DNA from: Hypsibius dujardini
Taxonomy: Eukaryota; Tardigrada; Eutardigrada; Parachela; Hypsibiidae
Assembly: GCA_001579985.1 (NCBI GenBank)
Contig: LRSR01005660.1
Location: 53,969 to 117,968, forward strand
DNA length: 64,000 nucleotides
Direction: 5' to 3'
Shown: piece after piece, positions 48,296 to 60,419 of the stretch
How the letters are laid out: every line of letters begins with the position of its first letter
Position numbering within the stretch: the stretch's first letter is position 1
Program-made: the position numbers and the translations under genes
Notes under the pieces: model-generated
Seen by the model: the letters and a program-made list of their open reading frames with translations, nothing else
The model's database searches: none
What the model was told of the DNA's origin: nothing

Positions 48296-51031
48296 TCATG
48301 AAATGCAAGATGCACCGCCATCAGGGCAGACACATTTCTTCTTGTTTCCCGCGAGAGGCAGACAGATGAAAGGACATCCTCCGTTGAAAACAGCGCATGC
48401 ATTGCTCACTAAATGGAAAGACTCACAATGATGTGAATCAAGGTATAAATCGAATGGTTTTAATTATACGTACATTTGGGGCACTGTTCTGGTACAAAAA
48501 CAATTCCGTTTAAGTACCCACTTCGTCCGGCTGGAAGGGAATGTTGTTTCGTTGCCGATCCAATTTTGGTGATACTATTCACGATGCCACTGCAACAGAA
48601 CGCGGATTAAAGAAAGACAATTCCAGGATTTACTAGCAATATTGAGGTACGTTGAATGCTGGGACGTCCAGTAAACACGTCCTTCCGACAGTGAAATGCC
48701 ATAAGAGTTTTGCCCCGCACTTCCTTGAGCAGAGACAATTCGTTTGATTCCTCTATCCAACGAAATGCGTTCGACATTTCCCGTATCTGCCGAAAATGAT
48801 CGAAACCACAATTATCAGACATTTTGATTCAGCACATTTGATTAGTTCACGTTGTGGCGGAGTCTATGTCGCTTTTACGATGACAAAAAGTTTGGACCGT
48901 CACCGTTCACCGTCAACTAAAACGGCCAAAAATTTCATCTGTCGGTTGTTGTCAGTCACATTGACGAATCTGGACATAAGCGTGCCCAAAGAGACGGTTA
49001 TGTGCAGAACAAACACCAACAGATCTTCGGCTGTAGATAAGTTCGTGTTTTGACAACCAAGACAACTTACAAAAGTCTACCCAGTACAGGTCATTTGCTT
49101 CATAATCCAAAGCCAGAGAAACGGCACAGACTCGAGTGACCCAGACTTGACGGTTACTTCCATCCATGGAGGCAGTTTCGATTGTTGTCTCTGAATGTGA
49201 CCAGTAGATCGAACTGCAAATGTATAAAAGTGATTGGGATGGCTGTCATAAATTCTTTATTGTAAACTCTTTTTCGGACAGGGCAGCAGGAATTCACGGC
49301 AAACTCTTCATCATTTCTGTTTTCTATGGATCACAATAAGGAAATGATCTAGCGGTGTTTCTAAAACTACGATGACTCTCTTGACGGCACTGATGTCTTT
49401 TCATTATCTCTGTATTCACTTGATGGGGAAAGGCTGCCTGTTAGTTTCTATTGAAATTTACGAAGTTTAAATCATGTAACTGCCCCAAAATTCGTTAGGC
49501 TTTTTACAGGTTAAAGCTTGCCCCTTCGCCCGGGGGGTGGTGAGGCGAACTTCTTTTTGTGACCCCCTCCAGCGGGCTTACCCTCTCTCCGGGCCGACCT
49601 CAATCCGCTTTTAGACCTTTCCTTGGATGGTACCAAACAAATGTTGTCCCAGAATATGATTGGTTGGAAAATAACTGTTGAAACAGCAACTTTTCCATGA
49701 TTATCATTTTGAATGGAATCAATCGAAGAGCAAACACGAAATTACTTGTTACATTCTTGGGGCCACTGCATGATAGCCTTTTACTTTCGGATGTTGTGCC
49801 CATCAGCAAAATTACTACTAATATACTTCAACGCATTAAGGTTAAGGTGGCTCGGGGAAGGGGGCGGGGTTTAGCTGTCCCTTGGGTCGGGAGAATACTG
49901 TATCTATTGACGCAATATATATCGTAATCCTTGATTGTAAAAGCAATCAGTGCATGACAACTGCTACTACCAGGAGAAAAATATTTTGGTCAACGCTCAG
50001 AAAACTAATTAAAAGTTTTAATGCATTTATTATCGCATAACTTAAAAAATGGTTGCCTAATTGAAGGTCAATTGCTTCATTGACTTACCCGCGGGAAGGA
50101 TGCACAGCAAGCGAGTATGTGCTGATTCCCGAATGGGAAATAATAGTTTTGTTTCCAGCCTCCAAGTGACTCATCTTTGCTACAAGAATGGTGCTGCCTT
50201 CAACCCAAAAGACATTTCTGGACACAAAGTCTACAGCCAATCCTCGATATATTCCAACTAAAAATGAAAATCGAAGTCATAACGAGCATTGCTGTCCAGA
50301 AAATGTCACCAAATGACTCTATTTGTCATGAGGTATTTTACCTTTTGTAACGACCAGATGATTATCTGAGCCATCATACCGAGAACGTCGAATTCCCGTT
50401 TCGGGATTTGCCCAGTAGAGATGATGGTTAACACAATCCACTGTAACTGCGCGATTTCCTTCTCCGAAAATGTTTGAAAGTTCTCTCGTCTCGCCGATAT
50501 ATTCCCCAGGCAATTTCCAGAGCGACGGTCCCTGCGCAAACACCAAAAATCCTCCACGATTTCTCCTAACATCCGCATCCCTTTCGTCTGGCGTTACCAC
50601 TTTGAAAATATCCATCAGCGCTTTCTCGTCAGAAATATTGGTATACTTTCTTCTGGCTGAAGACTCCAGTAAGGTCAACCGATCAGTGGCTCGTGTGATA
50701 TTTCCCGTCAGACCCAACAGAGTATCCGACAATGGGCCATCTGTTCTTTCCAGGACGACTTTGATCGGGACAATATGTTTGACAGGTCAGTCAGTTTTTG
50801 CAGAACCACTGCTTCGGATCGGAAAAGATTTCCAGTTTCTTGAGAGAGCTGATCCAAAAATTTTGCGAGTTTCCATTCTCCGTTTGATTCGGAGCGCGAG
50901 AGGTTTGTAGATAATTTCGTCGGGGTTCTGGAAACATCTGCAATTTTTTGTTGTCGTGATGAGTCCGATCGTAAAACATTAGCGGATAATACTGTTGGAT
51001 ACGAATGGAATTTGATACCCCGATATGCCAA
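48296..51031 (-). pseudogene. YWTD propeller-EGF gene, copy 5, frameshifted, with coiled-coil region
   Basis: Exons 50342 to about 51031, 50089-50257, 49071-49213, 48651-48786, 48474-48589 and 48296-48408 (stop TGA). The first exon encodes a heptad-like coiled coil (DQLSQETGNLFRSEAVVLQK) before the propeller, as in copy 6. One base is missing near 50734 compared with copy 6, so the coiled coil and propeller fall in different frames. The rest is open: HHLYWAN, RNVFWVE, SIYWSHS, NDLYWVD, GRVYWTS, then EGF NACAVFNGGCPFICLP. Its fourth-exon donor is GTACCT rather than GTAACT. A sequencing error at the missing base would make the gene intact. Confidence 0.7.
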
Positions 51032-51293
51032 ATGTGTTTTTCAGATAATAGACTAAATAAGAATTTGGGAAAAAAATCATATGGCTCTGGCTTTTTGGGG
51101 TTTTTTTTATTTGTGAGTTTTTGAAAGTTCGATAATGCAGCTTTCGATGCGTTCATTTGCCGACCATCGATATACTTGGTTTTATTGTATTTCAGTTATG
51201 TGCAAAGCGAAAAAAATTTCTAACTTAAAAAACCTCTTTTAGATTGGATTCATTTTACTTGAATGTATTTTAGCAAAACGCTTACCAGGATAA

Positions 51294-51440
51294 TACTGTA
51301 CTGCCACGATTATAAGGGTGCGTTTTTTACACCGGGTGTGCACAACTGTGTGTGTGTGAGTGTGTGTGCTCACTCAGCACACAGGCGTGTGTGACGGAGG
51401 CGGGGCTTAACCCACCCTTAAAATCGTGGCAGTACAGTAC
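51294..51440. mobile_element. Fold-back MITE with GT-rich core
   Basis: Arms tactgtactgccacgattat and, inverted, tactgtactgccacgatttt enclose a (GT)n-rich core. The inner ggcggggcttaaccc resembles the CTCCCG-type MITEs. Confidence 0.65.
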
Positions 51441-51525
51441 TTGGGATCGACTGGCGTAAAATGATAAGGTAAGATATTTAAATGACAAACGATGAAGAAA
51501 TAATGAAGAAATTGTTTTCCGAAAT

Positions 51526-54500
51526 TCATTTACTCAGTTTATTTATTGTATACAAAATAAAATTCAAGATGATCAGAGATTCAGATCCCAGTCCGTCCCC
51601 TTCTGCCTCAATTCGCGAGAAATAGTTCGTAATAGAACCTTGAATGGTGACTGAATAGTTAGCCACCTGTCCACCGTTGCTCGAATCGGCAGCTGATAAA
51701 ACGGCAAACATATGTTGAACCAAAGCTTCGGATCCAGATAGGTTTGCCTTAATCTCGCGCAACATCTCCGAGACCTTTGAAATTTCATTCCGTGCAAAGG
51801 GTTCAAAGCGACTGAACTGTTTGACAAATTCCACCTGTCCAGGCATCACTCCTTCGATTGCAGACTTTTTCGGTACGTTGATCCGAGTCCTCAGCTCCGA
51901 CGTGGTTCTTGCTACCTTCATTTGGATATTCACAATGACCGTCGTCGAGGTGGTGACTCCGCGAAAGGCCGCCAGACTGATTTTTGTCAGTTGAATCGGT
52001 TTGACGACGAATTCCTCACCGTTCCATGTGCTGACTTGACGGGCGTCCATCAACAAGGACTTCAATCGAGATCGTTTTTCGTTGACAGACATTGGGCCGG
52101 CGTGAGAGTTTTTCTTGTCTGGGCATACAAGTCCCCAAGAACCACTTGCTTTGAGGCTGTTCCAGATAGTCTGCAAGTCTTCAAATAAGATGGCTGATTC
52201 GGAGGAAGTGGATGGGCGTGACGAGAGAACTGCTCCGGATCGCTCAGAGTTGTTGCTGGTGCGTAATGCTCGCTTCAGAGCTTCTTGCAAATGTCGGTCG
52301 TTTTTGTCGTAGATGTCATTGAGAATCTATTTATTGAATTACAGAAGCAAACACATTACTATTGCTGGAACGTGCCATTTAGGTAAAGAGATTGTATGGT
52401 TGCAGAGTCGACTAGCACAATCTTGTGACTGTTACAGTTTCATAATTCGGAATTTATAAATTGCGTTTAAATTACTTGAACATGATAGGATCGCTAAAAC
52501 TTCCTGACATATGAAACTGTACTTTGGAATATACTATTAAAACCTATATATCCACGTGTCGTTAAAGTTTTGGTTGTAAAGCGCTTTACTGCTCAATGTT
52601 ACATAATTGTGCCATGTATTTGGCCACTAAGTCTATTTGAAGTTCTTTTCAACTCTTACTGAAGCTTTCTGTTTTCTCAGTTATGATTTGGTTAAATTTT
52701 TAGTCCGAAACTCCGAGTGTTTGCCTCTCAAAATCCTAATGCAAGAAATATGTTGATTGAGTGAGCCCCTGCTCGAGTCCGATTTGTTCTAGTCCCTTAT
52801 TTTTGAGCAGCATAATAATTACCAGGATTGGCGAAACAATTCTTAAGTAGAATATGTGCTTGCTTGTAGAGGAACCTCTCTCCCCCCGCCCCTGAGAAAC
52901 TGTATTTGAGGCGATCAGCTGGGCCAATCCTACAATCTGCAATCTGAGTATGACTAGCCCCCCCCCCGCCCAATGCTTGGCAACATTGGCGTCAGCTTAG
53001 TTTAAACGACAGACGCCCTACTTGGATCCACTTGTGTACAGGTTCATCCATTTTGTGCAAACATATCCTTTCTCATCATAATTCATCATTCTTAATGTCT
53101 GCATTGGTTGCTGATTGCATTCTTTCCATTATAGTGAGTTACTCGTTTAGGGTTCTTACAAATTAGAACCGGAACGTCTTGTCCCTAATCATTTTATTAC
53201 TTGTGGGGTTGTGGGGGTTTGATTTTATAGGCTACCCAGAACATCCATACATTTTCAAAACCATCTGTTTGCCCATTAAATTTGACCATTCTTGAATGTT
53301 CTAAGCATTCCATTAGCAGTTATTATTAGGGAGCTTATATTGCACGCCAATAAACCTCAAATTTGATCGAAAAAATGAAGTTTTTTAAGTGTTTTAGAAT
53401 CCGGGGAACCGAAGAAATCAAATCATAACACCCCCGCAATTTTTTAAATGATTCGTAATAATAGGCCAAATTGTGCGTTCAATTTTTAAAAAAATGCACG
53501 CAGTCCCTTTGCCCAACCCCCTGAGCCTGCCATGATGGGTATTAGTTCAAACCTGAAAGGATTCTAAACAAGCCTTTGATAAGAATAATCAGAGTAATAT
53601 TGCGTGGATGCATGATTCTACGCACCTTTATCGTCACATCCGGACGTGCTGTTTCCGCAGTCCAAAAAACCCTGCTCCACATGTCAGGCGTGAAGGTGCC
53701 CGAACCCACATGCTTGACGCGCAATACCCGATCAAGGTGACGCCCAATATTCGCAGCCTCGTCGGAGCTGACAAAAAAGTCATCGTCTGTCATTTCCGTA
53801 TCTAAGACAGTGGTTGAAACCTCCAGCTGAATCTTTTTCCAATCAGCCATAAGGAGGTAAACGTGGTCTTCGTCTGGAAATTCCAGTTGCAGTTTGGCGA
53901 ACAATTCGGCGCTCCGCATATGCTCCAACTTGACGAGGACTGAACGCTTTTCAGTCCGCTGCGTTTGAAGACTGTAGAAGACTTCGAGACTCGACGTGAA
54001 GGCATTCGGATGCTGGCGAATATTCTCTGCGATTTCGATGCATGTTTCGTTGTTGGAACAGGTGATTCGGAAGGTAAAAGTGGACGGCTGATTAGCATAA
54101 GAGGTCCATTCATTAGCAATGTGGTACTCGTCTGAGCGGACTTTGCTGTCGATCCGGATCTCCTCAATGGGCAGCATTCGAATGCTGTGTTGAGAGATGT
54201 TTTGTCTCAGTTCGGACGACAGAGCCTCCTGGATGGCCTGTCTATACTCCGGATACCACATTTTGGCCAGAAAGGTCGTTTCGAATGTTTTCAAGAAGTA
54301 ATTGTACCGAGTTCTTGTCGAATTCGGTTGCAGAATCAGCGCTGGCGAGCAGTAAAATTTTTGAGACGAGCTGTCGTCTGTGCCTTCTTTCCTGTATATG
54401 GAGACTTGGAAATCGTCGTATTCCAACCAGACGAAAGCATTAGGAGACACCCCAATTGCTCCCCATCCTAAAGGCGAAATACCATGTTATAATATAAATA

Positions 54501-54771
54501 TCTAAAAAGCACGCAATAAAGTGTAATTTATATTTATACTGCTATCTACAACGAAAAACAAAATAAAATTTATACGTATTTAAAATTTTGCGAATACTCG
54601 AAACGTTAAAATATACGCAGGCAGCAGGTCGTGTGCCATTTCGACTGAATTCATCTAGTACCTACCCAGGGTTTCCGGTTTAGTGACAGTTGGGGAGACA
54701 CTATGACCTCTTTTCGCAAGAAATAGGAAACACGTCAATTGCAACACAAAGCAGGACATGAGATGAACCAT
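51526..54771 (-). CDS. Secreted protein of unknown family, 582 residues
   Basis: Three minus-strand exons: 54666-54771, 53626-54467 and 51526-52326. GT-AG borders and phases (1, then 0) fit; the sum is 583 codons ending in TGA. A signal peptide (MVHLMSCFVLQLTCFLFLAK) opens the protein. The large middle exon begins with NAFVWLEYDDFQVSIYRKEG. It looks like alternating beta and helical segments with few cysteines (one pair, ITCSNNETC). The last exon starts ILNDIYDKNDRHLQ and has a Ser-rich part, then KPIQLTKISLAAF and amphipathic helices. I recognise no family and see no catalytic motif. It lies between YWTD copies 5 and 6. A hydrophobic C-terminus (SLIILNFILY) may be buried or weakly membrane-binding. 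The gene structure is clean even though the function is unknown. Confidence 0.8.
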
Positions 54772-56440
54772 TGTATCCTGCGTCTAGATCAAAAAAGGAG
54801 TTGTCACCAGAGATGTCCCTGAAAAAGCGGGGTGGGAACTTTGTAATTAGAATAAAAAGAATAGAAACTCTGCTACATACTGTTTTGCGAGTAAATGCAG
54901 TTAGTCTTTATTGCTTCAGTATGCAAGTTGAGATGCGCTTCCTGATTATGCTGTCTGGGGGTAAATGCCACTGAAAATCTAATCGTGAATTCCCGTTCGA
55001 CACAAGTTTCGTTCGATGTTGATCGGCCAGAGAACAGAGACAGAGACAGAGAACTCAAGCTAAATAATCATAGCTAGGATCATTTGCAGACACCGAAAGT
55101 GACATTCTTAAACTGTTCGTTCGCGGGAAAGCAAGAAAAACAAGGCAGAAGCGAGAATACTTATCTGTCATCTAAAATTCCTTTTCCCCTGGTGAATAAG
55201 GAATCGGCAATGGCTGGCGACCATTACAGATGGGTAATACTTTTGTTGTCAGTGTTAGGAATGATGCCTGGATCAATAGGGTAGATAAACTTGGCATGTA
55301 TATGCAAGTACAGCATACCGGGAGATATCGCCCCCCCCCCCGAAATACATTATCCGAAATACGGTTGCATTTACTGTTTTACGTACGGTTCCATATTACG
55401 TAACAAAGCAGTTTGTACCCCTTTTTAGTCTCTGAAGTAAAAAGATGACCAAACGGAGTGCCACTTATGATGCCAATTTTATTGGGACTTTTTCAAGTTT
55501 TTCAGGAGTAAGTTTGAAAAGTCTGAAAATGGAGAAAATCTTGTCGAGTTCAATATTTTTGTTAAGCAAAAAGTTTAAAAATACTTGTAGTGTTAGTAAA
55601 GGACGAATACAGTGTAAATTGACCACTTGTCGATCGTTTTGATAATCAAAGTATCTTCATCATTGTGAATTTCATTGTTCAAGTTATTGTGAGTCCCTGT
55701 TAGTTCAGCCGTATGAGCCTTGACTCAAGTGAGAAAGGGGACAGTTCAATTCCCAAAAGAAAATTTTAATTTTTTTTTCTCAACCCTAGAGGTCGGTTAG
55801 CCATGCCAAATGATACCAAATCCTTTTGGGATCAATGTGAGATCATTTGGGCAAAGCTGATCATTGGTCAACCAAGTGCGTCTCAGTCGAGAATTGCAGT
55901 TGTTTTTGTATCCAATTTTGGGATGCATTTATGGATTCATTTTGGTATGAGCAAAATGATAGATCCTCAAACTGCAACATACTGTGGCTCCGTTTCGAAA
56001 ACCATAGAGGATTTCAATTATGGTTCCAATTAATGGTGAGGACACATGAGGACAAGTAGTTGCCTGTTTTTTCAATCACATTAATTCGCCGGTTTACTTC
56101 AATTTCCTGTTTTTCAAAAAATCAACAAACTTAAAAATAGTTTAGGCGTAGTTTTCTTTCAGTTTTCAATATTGGCCGAAATTGAGTGACAAATTTTGTT
56201 GTTCGTCTTATTTCTCAAATATGTCCAATAACTAAACCGTTTGGTTCAGTTATTTCATTATTCAATGAAAGTTTGAGAAACGAATCAGTGGGTCGATTCT
56301 CTTAAAGATATAATCAAGCTAGAGTATGCCGAAGAATTTCAGTTCGAATCCAATTAAACTTTTGTACCGTGAAAACAACCAAACAAAGATAAAGAAATCT
56401 GCGACGGAAATGTGTCCAACAAATCGGGAAGAAACTGCAA
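54772..56440. other. No gene seen
   Basis: Upstream of the 582-residue gene. Contains a C-homopolymer at about 55331-55341 and the downstream flank of YWTD copy 6 (from about 56150). Open frames at 55084, 55445 and 55803 are short and unmatched. Confidence 0.4.
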
Positions 56441-56446
56441 AAGATG

Positions 56447-59241
56447 TTATGAAATGCAGGATGAATTGCCGTCAGGGCAGACACATTTCTTGCTATTTCT
56501 CGGGAGAGGCAGACAGATGAAAGGACATCCTCCGTTGGAAACCGCGCATGCATTGTTCACTAAACAGAAAAATCACAATGATGTGAACTGAGATAATACT
56601 TTTGAATTGTTCTAAGTAAACGCACATTTGGGGCACTGTTCTAGCACAAAAACAATTCCCCCTAAGAGCTCACTCCATCCGGCTGGAAGGGGATGTTGCT
56701 TCATTGTCGATCCACTTTTGGTGATACAATTCACGATGTCACTGCAACAGAACTTGGCTTACGGATAGGCAATTCCAGGATTCGCTAGCAATATTGAGTT
56801 ACGTTGATGACGAGAACGTCCAGAACACTCGTCCTCTCGACAATGAGATGCCATAAGAGTTTTGTCCCGCGCTTCCTTGAGCGGAGACAATTCTTTTGCC
56901 TCCTCCATTCAACGAAATGCATTCGATATTTCCAGTCCCTGCAGAAAATGATCGGAACAATAATTAGCAGACATTTTGCTTCGGTACATTTGATTAGTTG
57001 ATATTGTAGCGGATTATATGTCGCTTTTATCCTGACGAAGAGTTTGGAAGTGTGCTCGTCAATTATGACGGCCGGACATTTCATCAGTCGGTTGTTGTCA
57101 GTTACATTGACGGATCCGGACATAAACGTGTCCAAAAAAACGGTTAAGTGCAAGACAAACACCAGCGGACCTTCGGCTATAAATGAGTTTGTGTTTTGAC
57201 AACCACGTCAGCTTACAGTAATCTGTCCAGTAAAGGTCGTTTGCTTCGTAATCCAAAGCCAGAGAAAGGGCGTAGACTCCAGTGACCAAGACTTGACGAT
57301 TACTTCCATCCTTGGAGGCAGTCTCGATTGTTGTATCAGAGTGTGACCAGTAGATCGAACTGCAAATGTATAAAAGAGATTGAGATGGCGGCAATAAACT
57401 CATTCATTTCTTCGGACAGGACAAACTTGTCATCGGTTCTTGTTTCTGTGGATTACAATAACCAGACAATCGAGCTGTGATTCCAAAACTACAATAAATC
57501 TGTTGACGGCGTTGCTGTTTTTTCATTATCTCTCTATTCACTTGATGGGGAAAGGCTACCTGTTAGTTTTATACAGTGATTTATGAAGTTGAAATCATGT
57601 AACTTCCCCAAAATTTGTTAGTCTTTTTAAATGTTAAGCTTGCCCCCTCGCCCGGCGGGAGGGAAGGCAAACATTTTGCGACCCCTTCCAGCAGGTTTGC
57701 CTTCTCCCCCGACTGACCTCAATCCGCTTTTAGGTCTTTCTTTTATTTTCGACGGTTTGGAACAAATTTCCTGTCAAATGAGGTGATTGGTTGGAAGATA
57801 ATTTTGACGTGGCAACTATTCCACGTGTTGCATTTTGAATAGGAATCAATCGAAGAGCAAACAGGATATTATTTTTTACATTCTTGGGACGATTGCATGA
57901 TTATTTTTTACTGTCGGATGTTGTGCACATCAGCAAGTGAACTTCAAATTATTGAGGTGAGATTCAAATTTTTTCGAGATCCAGATTTGAAGTGAATACC
58001 GGTCGAGATTGAATATGTCTGACAACTATCCACAGACGCATAAACTTTAGAGGATTCGATTCGCCGTTGTATTCTCCCGACTTCAAGGGATAGTTTTATA
58101 CCCTACGGTTTGAACGTTGCCCTGGCATGCACCGTATATTTTGACCCTTGTGTGACTCGGGGGCGGGGCTTAGCTGTCCCTTGCGTCGGGAGAATACTGT
58201 ACCTATTGACACAATATAAACTGCAATTCTTGACTGCAAATGCAATCAGTGCAAAAAAACTGCTAATACCATGAACAAGATATTTTGGTCAACGCTCAGA
58301 AAACTAATAAAAAATTTTACTGCATTTATTACCGCATAACTTATAAAATAATTTAATTAATTGATGGTCAATCGCTTCATTCACTTACCCGCGGGAAGGA
58401 TGCACGGCAGGGGCTGAAACGATGTTGATTCCCGTATGTGAAATGATAGTTTTGTTTCCATCCTCCAGGTGACTTATCTTTGCTACAAGAATGGCGCTGC
58501 CTTGAACCCAAAACAAATTTCCGGACACGAAGTCCACGGCTAATCCGCCATATATTCCAGCTAGAAATGAGAATCAATGCCATATTCAGCATCGCTCTCC
58601 AGAAAATGCCACCAGACGACGCCATTTGTCATGACATATTTTACCTTTAGTAACGACCAGATGATTGTCTGAGCCATCATACCGAGATCGTCTAATTCCC
58701 GTTTCGGGATTTGTCCAGTAGAGATGATGGTTAACACAATCCACTGCAACGGCCCCATTCGTTTCTCCTGAATTGTTTGAAAGTTGTTTCGTCTCACCGA
58801 TATCTTCCGCAGGCAATTTCCAGAGCGACGGTCCCTGCGCAAACACTAAAAATCCTCCAGGGTTTCTCCTAACATCCGCATCCCTTTCGTCTGGCGTTAC
58901 CACTTTAAATACATCTATCAACGCTGTCTCGTCCGAAATATTGGTAAACTTCCTTCTTGCTGAAGACTCCAGTAAGGTCAATCGATCAGTGGCTTTTGTG
59001 ACACTCCCTGTCAGACCCAACAGAGTGTCCGACAATGTGGCCATCTTTCCTTTCCAGGACGATTCTAATCGAGAGACTGTATCTGACAGGTCAATCAATT
59101 TTTGCTGAATCATGGCCTCGGATCGGGAAAGATTTCCAGATACTTGAGAGAGCTGGTCCGAAATATTTGCCAGTTTTCGTTCTCCGTTTGACTGGGAAAA
59201 CGAGAGGTTTGCAGATAATCCCGACAGGGTTCCGAAAACAC
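56447..59241 (-). CDS. YWTD propeller-EGF protein with N-terminal coiled coil, copy 6
   Basis: The most intact copy. Exons 58645-59241, 58389-58560, 57217-57359, 56803-56938, 56626-56741 and 56447-56559, all in phase, give 424 residues plus an unseen N-terminus. Order: heptad region (LANISDQLSQVSGNLSRSEA), propeller strands FLVFAQG, HHLYWTN, GNLFWVQ, SIYWSHS, NDLYWTD and GRVFWTF, then the EGF domain NACAVSNGGCPFICLP, KKCVCPDGNSSC and TAA. The coiled coil suggests an oligomer. Upstream of 59241 the reading continues similarly to copy 5 but meets TGA, so either a splice acceptor (attgcag, used here) or damage lies there. 59300-59800 upstream matches the upstream region of the defensin genes without the defensin itself. 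Confidence 0.78.
58069..58197. mobile_element. Short MITE with GTATTCTCCCGAC-type ends
   Basis: Ends gtattctcccgacttcaagg and, inverted, gtattctcccgacgcaaggg, in the same intron position as 37995-38126. Confidence 0.7.
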
Positions 59242-59299
59242 CTGCAATTTTATGTTGTCATGATGAGTCCGATCGCAAAAAATTAAAATAAAAAAAAAT

Positions 59300-60180
59300 T
59301 GCAGTAGTGTGTGTCGAATTTTGTCACACTTGAATTTCGCAGTAGTTTGTTGCAATCTACGAATGCCTTTGACCTACAAGCGTATATACTTGTTTTGTCA
59401 GCAGTACTTTGCCATTAATTCATTCATTCCCGTTTCATCACCTGGCGCGTCCCTCCCATTTCATCGCCTGGCGGGTCCCTTCAATTACCATCCCATTTTC
59501 AAAACAATTCCTCATTCCTATTCCATAAATTAAATTTCCTATTACTCGTTCCCATATAAAAATTTCCGTGTTTGGTACATTTCCACTTGACTCTTCGTTT
59601 TACACATTAAATAGAGTGTTAGTTGACTTCGGTTTTATATTGAGACACAACTTTTTGTCAATTTAGCAATTCAGCAGCGATTTTCCACCTAAAATTATAG
59701 TTTAATTTGTTCTGTTTTGATGAAAAACTCACTTTATACGAGAGATTTATTTTTTCCCGTTCCCTACTATTTCTAGGCTAGTCCCATCTCGATATCCCGA
59801 TAGAAAAAATGGGAAAATTGGGAAAAATCAGGACCAATGGGAGTCCTCCTCATGCCACACGTACACATGCGCACAGTTTAAAATTGAGGCAAACAAACGC
59901 TCACAGACGCTCACACGCACACAGACGCTCACACACCCGCTCACACACGCTCAAAGATGTTTAAATTGCCACACAGTGCACATATACATGCACACAAGTT
60001 TATCGTTATATGCACACAGACACAGACATAGACACAGACACAGACACAGACACGGACACAGACACAAGTTATGACTTCCGCAAAAACTGGTCCATGCTGC
60101 ACTGGGCTGCGAAGAGCACTGCATCGCCTCGCCTTTTCCCCCAATAGGCCTACTTGCCACCGCCGTAAACCAGAGCTACT
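59300..60180. other. Defensin-upstream remnant and CACA-rich repeats
   Basis: 59325-59400 matches 7675-7770 (5' flank of defensin copy 1), and 59410-59570 matches the CCCATTCCCAT tract. The defensin exons themselves are missing. From 59850 a relative of the CTCCCGGCCTCAA MITE interior with CACACG/CACAGA repeats runs to 60065. Confidence 0.55.
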
Positions 60181-60419
60181 ATATTCTGATTATCAATCAG
60201 CTCGCTTCTCACCTTCAGCTACCTGATTTTTTGCCGAACAGATGGATGTTTTTTGCTCGGACGCTGCCGCAGGGAGAATTCCTAAAGATTGCAAGCGTCA
60301 CTAGCAGTAAGTTCATACGAGCGGTTCATTAATTGATTGCTCATTTATATCAATTTTTATATCACGGTCATGCGTTAATGCCAAATACAGCTCACTATTG
60401 TTCTATTAAAACTATTTCC

